From JBBQSU01 sp038234815 (GTDB taxonomy: Bacteria > Planctomycetota > Phycisphaerae > Tepidisphaerales > Tepidisphaeraceae): DNA of 11,100 nucleotides. The stretch's first letter is position 1; the number at the start of each line of letters is the position of its first letter. The position numbers were made by a program, and so were the translations under genes. Where the stretch lies: assembly GCA_038234815.1 (NCBI GenBank), contig JBBQSU010000112.1:1-11100 (forward strand). The letters are read 5' to 3'. Shown piece after piece: positions 6,831 to 11,100 of the stretch. Under the pieces are notes generated by a model that did no database searches, was not told where the DNA came from, and was given only the letters and a program-made list of their open reading frames with translations.

Positions 6831-7625
6831 ATGGTCGCTCGAATTGCGTTTTTGCTCATCGCCTTGACGGTTGTCATGGGCTGCCAATCTGATCCTTCGC
6901 CAATCGGATCGCTTCCCCCGCCGTCTTACAATGCCCCCCGCGCGACACCACTTCCGCCAGCCCATGCTGTCGTCGTACCGGTGCCCCCGCCGGCCCCCCG
7001 GTCTACGCCTGCGGTAACTAGTAATGTTAAGCCGGCTGCAATCGCGCCGCGCGGCGTGCCCGCGGCTTGGATTCCCAAAACGCCATTGCGCAATTGGCAG
7101 TGGATCGTCGTCCATCACAGCGCCACGCCAACGGGCGGAGCGGTGGCGTTTGATCGCGAGCACAAGGCCAAGGGGTGGGACGGTCTCGGATATGATTTCG
7201 TCATCGGCAACGGCACTGACACTGGCAACGGGCAAGTGGAGGTGGGCTATCGCTGGGTGCAGCAATTGATGGGCGCGCATGCCAAGACTCCCGACAATCG
7301 CTTTAACGACCAGGGCGTCGGCATCTGCCTTGTCGGGAATTTTGATGAGACCAACCCCACCGCCCAACAGCTTCAATCGCTCACGCGCCTCGTGGCGTTT
7401 TTGATGAGGACTTATCACATCGCCCCCGACCACATCGTCGGGCACGGCGATACCAAGATCACCGCCTGCCCCGGCAAGCACATGAACGTTGCGGGCGTGC
7501 GGCGATCGGCAGCGCAGATGCTGGCAGGTTCGTCGTCGGATGGCCCTGCCGGCCTGCCCACCGCACGGGCCGACGGCACGACCGAACTGCTTCGTCCATC
7601 CTATCACAAGCCGGCCAGCCGCTGA
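6831..7625 (+). CDS. N-acetylmuramoyl-L-alanine amidase (Amidase_2/PGRP fold), lipoprotein
   Basis: A 264-residue protein. Residues 1-18 (MVARIAFLLIALTVVMGC) form a lipoprotein signal with lipobox VMGC, so C18 should be lipidated and the protein held on a membrane facing the cell wall. A Pro/Ala-rich linker runs to about 80. The catalytic domain, about 88-225, starts 'WIVVHHSAT' and ends 'HIVGHGDTKITACPGKH'. By comparison with T7 lysozyme-type amidases, H95, H205 and C213 are the zinc ligands and Y121 (in GLGYDFVI) the catalytic tyrosine; all are present. The enzyme cuts the bond between MurNAc and L-Ala in peptidoglycan. AAAGGGG six bases before the ATG at 6831 supports this start; the frame is open far upstream, but that part overlaps the divergent zinc-ribbon gene. 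The Ser/Gly/Pro-rich tail after 230 has no recognisable wall-binding module. Confidence 0.9.
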   Translation: MVARIAFLLIALTVVMGCQSDPSPIGSLPPPSYNAPRATPLPPAHAVVVPVPPPAPRSTPAVTSNVKPAAIAPRGVPAAWIPKTPLRNWQWIVVHHSATPTGGAVAFDREHKAKGWDGLGYDFVIGNGTDTGNGQVEVGYRWVQQLMGAHAKTPDNRFNDQGVGICLVGNFDETNPTAQQLQSLTRLVAFLMRTYHIAPDHIVGHGDTKITACPGKHMNVAGVRRSAAQMLAGSSSDGPAGLPTARADGTTELLRPSYHKPASR

Positions 7626-7669
7626 TTGCCCGCCATGCTGCTCTCCTGCCCGTTGCGCGCTGGATGAAT

Positions 7670-8380
7670 CTATTTTCGCGCCGCATCCACCAGCAACCTG
7701 AATAGGGACTGGTGCGCCGGCTCTTCGGGCAATCTTTCGGGATGCCACTGCACGCCCAGCCATAGTTTCTTTGACGCATCCTCGAAACTCTCTATCACTC
7801 CATCGGGCGCCAGCGAAGTCACCACAAGCCCCGCCCCCAGCCTGTCCACCGCCTGCTTGTGCGACGTATTGACCGACAGCCTCTCGGCACGGATCGCTTG
7901 ATACAACTGCGAATCACGACCGATCAATTCCACGTCGTGACGCTCGGCTGTTTCGTTCAAGCGCCGGTGCTCAATCGGGTTCTGACGGGACACTTCCGGC
8001 AGGAACTGGTGCAACGATCCGCCCCGATGCACGTTCATCACCTGACATCCCAGACAAATCCCAAGCACGGGCATTTGCCGTTTCTCCAACTCCGCCAGCA
8101 GCGCAAATTCAAACGCCTCACGCTCGGCATCCAGCGTCACTGCCCGGGGGTCAGCCGCCTGCCCATAACGACTCGCCGACAGGTCGTTGCCTCCGCTCAA
8201 CAGCAGCCCGTCCAGCCGATCCAGATAATCCGCTAGTAACTCCGCAGGGCATTGATACGGCAACAGCACCGGCAAGCCCCCGGCGCGTTGCACCGACTGC
8301 GCATAACCCCTGGGCGATTCGTAATGATTCACCTTGGCGTGCTGGTCGATGGTGATGCCGATGAGCGGACGGTTAGGCAT
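7670..8380 (-). CDS. Gamma-glutamyl-gamma-aminobutyrate hydrolase family protein (class I glutamine amidotransferase-like)
   Basis: A 236-residue cytoplasmic protein of the peptidase C26 / PuuD-like family. It begins 'RPLIGITIDQ' (4-13), has 'LDGLLLSGGNDLS' (56-68), the nucleophile elbow 'VLGICLGCQ' with C109, and 'GVQWHPE' with H213 and E215 completing the Cys-His-Glu triad. Characterised relatives hydrolyse gamma-Glu-GABA in putrescine breakdown or other gamma-glutamyl amides, but many genomes carry homologues of unknown substrate and no polyamine genes are present here, so I leave the symbol empty. The start at 8380 places the protein at the family's usual N-terminus; its ribosome binding site is weak, and longer starts at 8440 and 8464 in the same frame are not supported by one either. 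It is convergent with the amidase gene and divergent from ychF. Confidence 0.87.
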   Translation of the reverse strand: MPNRPLIGITIDQHAKVNHYESPRGYAQSVQRAGGLPVLLPYQCPAELLADYLDRLDGLLLSGGNDLSASRYGQAADPRAVTLDAEREAFEFALLAELEKRQMPVLGICLGCQVMNVHRGGSLHQFLPEVSRQNPIEHRRLNETAERHDVELIGRDSQLYQAIRAERLSVNTSHKQAVDRLGAGLVVTSLAPDGVIESFEDASKKLWLGVQWHPERLPEEPAHQSLFRLLVDAARK

Positions 8381-8455
8381 GTGCTGAATGCTAGTCTCTG
8401 GCTTCGGTGAGTAACAGGCTTGGGATTTTCTTGCAGGCATAATCAGGGTTGTGGA

Positions 8456-8472
8456 CGGGCGCACTGCGCCCG
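8456..8472. promoter_or_regulatory. GC-rich hairpin in the divergent gap upstream of ychF
   Basis: CGGGCGC-ACT-GCGCCCG forms a perfect seven-pair stem with a three-base loop, 41 bp before the ychF ATG. A CATAAT at 8438-8443 could be a -10 element placing the hairpin at the start of the ychF leader, but I find no matching -35. There is no T-run. Role unknown. Confidence 0.4.
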
Positions 8473-8513
8473 GCTTTCACGCGCGTGGGCTTGGCTGTAT
8501 AACCTCGGACCAA

Positions 8514-9608
8514 ATGGCACTTGAAGTTGGAATCGTCGGTTTGCCCAATGTTGGCAAAAGCACAATTTTTAACGCGCTCACCTCTGCGGGCGCGCTGGCG
8601 GCGAACTACCCGTTTGCAACCATTGAACCCAATGTCGGCGTCGTGGCAGTTCCCGATAATCGACTCGAGACGATCCACCGGTTCATGGAGACCGAGAAGA
8701 TCATCCCTGCCGCCGTGCGGGTGGTGGATATCGCAGGCATCGTGCGCGGTGCCAGCACCGGCGAAGGATTGGGCAACAAATTCCTGTCGCACATTCGAGA
8801 AGTAGATGCCATCCTGCACGTGGTCCGCTGCTTTGGAGGTGGAGACATCATTCACGTCGAAGGCACAGTCGATCCGCTCCGTGACATCGACACCATCGAC
8901 ACCGAACTCTGCCTTGCCGACATGGAAACGGTCGACTCCAGCCTGGACAAGGCGGAGCGGCTGGCCCGCAGCGGGGATAAGGAAGCGATCATCAAGTGCG
9001 CAGTGTTGAAAAAGGCCAAGACCGCGCTCGATGCCGGCACACCGCTTCGCCGGATCGAACTGGAGGCCGACGAACGCAAGGTTCTAAAGACGCTCGGTTT
9101 GATAACCGCCAAAAAGGTGTTGTACATCGCCAATGTGGATGAATCGGACACTCATGGCGAGGGGCTAATGGTGCAGGCGGTGAAGGACCGCGCTAAGGCC
9201 GAAGGCGGCGGAGTGGTGCCGGTGTGCGGAAAGCTGGAAAGCGAACTGGCGGAGCTGGCCCCGGAAGACCGCAAGGAAATGCTTGAATCGATGGGCTTGA
9301 CCGAGCCGGCGCTGGCGACGCTGAGCCGCGAGGCGTATCGACTGCTGGGCCTTCAAAGTTATTTCACGGCAGGGCCGAAAGAAATTCGCGCCTGGACCGT
9401 GCCTGTCGGCGCCACCGCTCCGCAGGCCGCTGGCGTGATTCACACTGATTTTGAACGGGGATTTATCCGCGCTGAAATCTACACCCTTGCTGACCTGGAA
9501 AAGCACAAGACCGAAGGAGCAATCAAGCAGGCCGGCAGACTGCGCGCCGAAGGCAAGGCGTATATCATGCAGGACGGCGACGTCGTGCATTTCCTTTTCA
9601 ACGTTTGA
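8514..9608 (+). CDS. ychF: Redox-regulated ATPase YchF (Obg-family P-loop protein)
   Basis: A 364-residue protein, the usual length of YchF (E. coli 363). The P-loop is 'GLPNVGKST' (9-17), the switch II motif is 'VDIAGIVRGAS' (71-81), and the G4 position reads 'NVDE' (207-210) instead of NKxD, which is the known reason why YchF prefers ATP to GTP. A helical domain follows the G3 region, and the C-terminal TGS domain covers about 281-363, ending 'YIMQDGDVVHFLFNV'. The protein binds ribosomes and has been linked to translation and stress responses. The ATG at 8514 gives the conserved N-terminus 'MALEVGIVGLPNVGK'; no strong ribosome binding site precedes it. The gene is followed at 7 bp by an RNA methyltransferase gene, so the two are probably one transcript. 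Confidence 0.95.
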   Translation: MALEVGIVGLPNVGKSTIFNALTSAGALAANYPFATIEPNVGVVAVPDNRLETIHRFMETEKIIPAAVRVVDIAGIVRGASTGEGLGNKFLSHIREVDAILHVVRCFGGGDIIHVEGTVDPLRDIDTIDTELCLADMETVDSSLDKAERLARSGDKEAIIKCAVLKKAKTALDAGTPLRRIELEADERKVLKTLGLITAKKVLYIANVDESDTHGEGLMVQAVKDRAKAEGGGVVPVCGKLESELAELAPEDRKEMLESMGLTEPALATLSREAYRLLGLQSYFTAGPKEIRAWTVPVGATAPQAAGVIHTDFERGFIRAEIYTLADLEKHKTEGAIKQAGRLRAEGKAYIMQDGDVVHFLFNV

Positions 9609-9615
9609 TCGCGCA

Positions 9616-10392
9616 ATGCAGCACCTTGAAGGACGACAATCCGTGCTGGCTGCCCTTAACGCGCGGCAGCGAAAAATGCAGATGGTGCTTGTGGCTTCGG
9701 GCGGGCATGACGAAAAGCTGACCGACGTGCTTCTTGCCGCAGAAGCGCAGAACATCCCCATCAAGCGCCTGCCCTGGGCCGAACTGGACGCGATGGCCCA
9801 CGGAACAAGCCACGGCGGAGTTCTGGCCATCTGCTCTGCCAAGCCTCGAACCACGGAAGGACAACTGCTCGAACTGCTGAGCAAACTCCGCGAACCTCCG
9901 CTGCTGCTTTTGCTGGAGGGTGTTGACGACGAACGCAATCTCGGGTTCTCATTGCGCTCCGCCGAAGCGATGGGCGTGCATGCGGTTCTGATTAAGAAAC
10001 ACCTTTGGGATTTCGACGAAACAGACGTTGCCCGCCCGGCCTCGGGCGCCTATGAACGGCTGCCCCTCGTGCAGATCGACGACCTGGACCTCCTAATAAA
10101 GCTGCAACGCCGCGGATTGAAGCTCTATGGCTGCCTGGCAGGGGTGAAACATTCGATGTACGACACCAATCTGGCCGCACCGTGTATCCTATGTATAGGG
10201 GGAGAAAAACGCGGCATCTCCGGCGCGGTCCGAAGCATTTGCGATCAATTCGTGTCCATCCCCTCGCGCCCCGAGCCGTCCAGCCTGTCGCTATCACACG
10301 CATCAGCCATTTTGATAGCCGAAGCCATGCGACAGCGTTTGCTTAGCGCCAAGTCCTCCCTGGGTATCGAACCTGCTCCTACCACAGACTGA
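9616..10392 (+). CDS. SpoU/TrmH-family RNA 2'-O-methyltransferase
   Basis: A 258-residue protein with the two-part layout of RlmB/TrmH-type enzymes. Residues 1-75 are a small substrate-binding domain starting 'LEGRQSVLAAL' and ending 'HGTSHGGVLAIC'; residues about 95-240 are the knotted SPOUT catalytic domain. Motif 1 is 'DERNLGFSLRSAEAMGV' (N108, R114), then 'ASGAYERLPLV', motif 2 is 'CIGGEKRGIS' (E197, G200), and motif 3 is 'SIPSRPEPSSLSLSHASA', where the usual glycine and the asparagine of SLNVS are replaced (S225). Known members methylate ribose in 23S rRNA or tRNA using SAM; the target here cannot be told from sequence. It starts 7 bp after the ychF stop without a clear ribosome binding site, suggesting translational coupling. 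Confidence 0.87.
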   Translation: MQHLEGRQSVLAALNARQRKMQMVLVASGGHDEKLTDVLLAAEAQNIPIKRLPWAELDAMAHGTSHGGVLAICSAKPRTTEGQLLELLSKLREPPLLLLLEGVDDERNLGFSLRSAEAMGVHAVLIKKHLWDFDETDVARPASGAYERLPLVQIDDLDLLIKLQRRGLKLYGCLAGVKHSMYDTNLAAPCILCIGGEKRGISGAVRSICDQFVSIPSRPEPSSLSLSHASAILIAEAMRQRLLSAKSSLGIEPAPTTD

Positions 10393-10400
10393 CAGCCCAT

Positions 10401-10483
10401 TGCCCCCGGCGGGAATCGAACCCGCACGACCGTTAAGTCAACGGATTTTAAGTCCGTAGCGTCTGCCGTTCCGCCACGGGGGC
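10401..10483 (-). tRNA. tRNA-Leu (anticodon UAA)
   Basis: The minus strand folds as a class II tRNA: acceptor stem GCCCCCG/CGGGGGC with discriminator A at 10401, a D-arm with GCG/CGC stem, an anticodon stem ACGGA/TCCGT with loop CTTAAAA (anticodon TAA, uracil-adenine-adenine in RNA), a long variable arm, and a T-arm GCGGG-TTCGATT-CCCGC. The CCA end is not encoded. A long variable arm and UAA anticodon identify it as leucine. The 5' flank (10503-10514, CTGAT-TT-ATCAG) holds a short palindrome of unknown role. Confidence 0.95.
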
Positions 10484-10893
10484 TTACCTAAGACACAAAC
10501 CTCTGATTTATCAGGTAATTCCTTATCAATCTCGATGTTATCACAATTTCCGCCTTGGCCGTCAATCCTGGCTTTTCAGAATACGTCCACTGGCCGGGGT
10601 AGTCCGCGTTGTATGCACCGCCGCGATGGCGCCCGACCCCGATGGCCGAGCCACTGTGGCGTATGATTAACGGGTTGCTTCGCGCGCGGCCGGCTGAGTC
10701 GTGGTGACTGATTCATGGTCGACGCTTAGCCGCACACCGGTCGGCAGACCGATCTTGTCGTCCGCCAGGCCCGGTTCCGAACACTCACGAATTACAAAGG
10801 ACAAATGCGCGGCCCCCGGCCTATTGCAGGGTTTGGTTATGCGGCAGTGGGCTGGCGATTTCGGCTTCGGCTCTGTCTGCCGGCGCACCCGCC
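10484..10893. other. Stretch without a convincing gene between tRNA-Leu and transposase remnant
   Basis: The 70 bases next to the tRNA are AT-rich and may hold its promoter, though I cannot place a convincing -10/-35 pair. The rest is GC-rich. A minus-strand frame ending at 10667 contains some coding-like text (such as 'DDKIGLPTGVRLSVDHES') and another frame reads 'GGAYNADYPGQWTYSEK' near 10590-10640, but neither has a credible start or a family I recognise. They may be pieces of a decayed gene. Confidence 0.35.
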
Positions 10894-10974
10894 TTACCAG
10901 TAGCGTAGCTCGTGGCCCAGTGACGGCACAATGATCAGCAGCATGAAGAGGCCCAGAAGCCAGGGCCAAATCAT
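10894..10974 (-). CDS. Possible 26-residue membrane peptide overlapping the transposase stop
   Basis: An ATG at 10974 overlaps the TGA of the upstream frame in an ATGA arrangement and opens a 26-codon frame ending in TAA. The peptide is strongly hydrophobic (MIWPWLLGLFMLLIIVPSL, then GHELRYW) and would span a membrane once. The overlap is the type seen in translational coupling, but no ribosome binding site is visible and a hydrophobic frame of this length can arise by chance. Function unknown. Confidence 0.2.
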   Translation of the reverse strand: MIWPWLLGLFMLLIIVPSLGHELRYW

Positions 10975-10980
10975 TTGGCC
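10961..10980. repeat. Perfect palindrome at the transposase stop, possible insertion sequence end
   Basis: GGCCAAAT-C-ATTTGGCC (10964-10980) is palindromic around 10972 and contains the transposase stop codon. The preceding CAGGGCC is similar to termini I recall for ISAs1-group elements. The other end and target duplication are not in the window, so assignment as an IS end is tentative. Confidence 0.3.
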
Positions 10981-11100
10981 AGAAGTGGCGATAACAGCAC
11001 CTTTAGCAGGTAGTCGCGATTGCGGCAGGCCTTGAGGCGTTTGTTCTTGACGCCGATCTTCACACTCTTGTCCCGTCGCAGCAGCCCCAGGGCGATGCGG
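10971..11100 (-). CDS. C-terminal end of a probable ISAs1-type transposase (partial)
   Basis: The frame is open from the right edge to a TGA at 10971-10973, giving the last 42 residues. They include 'RIALGLLRRDKSVKIGVKNK' followed by 'RLKACRNRDYLLKVLL', which resembles the C-terminus of DDE transposases of the ISAs1 / H-repeat group (pattern 'ALxLLxxDxSxKxGxxxKRLxAxxxxDYLLKVL'). The usual 'AGW' is 'ACR' here. The catalytic part lies outside the window, so I cannot say whether the element is intact. A 17-bp palindrome (GGCCAAAT-C-ATTTGGCC, 10964-10980) spans the stop, and CAGGGCC at 10961 could be the element's end. Confidence 0.55.
   Translation of the reverse strand, partial: RIALGLLRRDKSVKIGVKNKRLKACRNRDYLLKVLLSPLLAK

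Noticed and set aside
6108..7625. A 505-residue version of the amidase starting at 6108
   Set aside because: The extra N-terminal part overlaps the well supported zinc-ribbon gene on the opposite strand and is unlike any protein. The lipoprotein signal and ribosome binding site fit the ATG at 6831.
10667..10969. Minus-strand frame of 100 codons after the transposase end
   Set aside because: Only its last third looks coding-like; the start has no ribosome binding site and the first part is a shifted reading of the IS end. I record it only as a possible gene fragment.

Overview
The window looks like chromosomal DNA from a GC-rich planctomycete-type bacterium, possibly a Phycisphaerae-like member. 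The basis is the DUF58 / BatA-type gene pair, an S1-repeat protein next to a DUF3467 protein, and a hypothetical helical plus Fn3-like protein of a kind I associate with planctomycetes. This placement rests on family knowledge and general sequence character; no 16S or other marker is present.

Layout. Positions 1-2435 (+) hold the 3' end of a DUF58 gene followed by a complete BatA-like membrane protein gene with a VWA-type metal site. They are the tail of a probable MoxR / DUF58 / BatA operon. Facing it, 2516-5410 (-) holds three genes: in transcription order a hypothetical helical/Fn3-like protein, a DUF3467 protein and a five-domain S1 RNA-binding protein. A palindromic 'CACGAAGA' repeat lies between the first two. 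From 5411 to 6133 there is no convincing gene. This stretch carries a regular 42-bp tandem repeat built of two related 21-bp halves, and a decayed open frame that runs into it. Positions 6134-6550 (-) encode a small double zinc-ribbon protein with a C-terminal membrane anchor, divergent from a lipoprotein N-acetylmuramoyl-L-alanine amidase (6831-7625, +). Next come a class I glutamine-amidotransferase-like gamma-Glu-GABA hydrolase (7670-8380, -) and, divergent from it, ychF (8514-9608, +), closely followed by a SpoU/TrmH-family RNA methyltransferase (9616-10392, +). A tRNA-Leu(UAA) gene lies at 10401-10483 (-). Beyond it is a stretch with no convincing gene, then at the right edge the C-terminal end of what looks like an ISAs1-type transposase (-).

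The genes are mostly housekeeping: translation (S1 protein, YchF, SpoU methylase, tRNA), cell wall turnover (amidase) and an envelope-associated MoxR/VWA system. I found no phage module, CRISPR array, toxin-antitoxin pair or defence cassette. The least explained parts are the 21/42-bp repeat with its decayed frame, the hypothetical helical/Fn3-like protein, the tail-anchored zinc-ribbon protein and the region between the tRNA and the transposase end.
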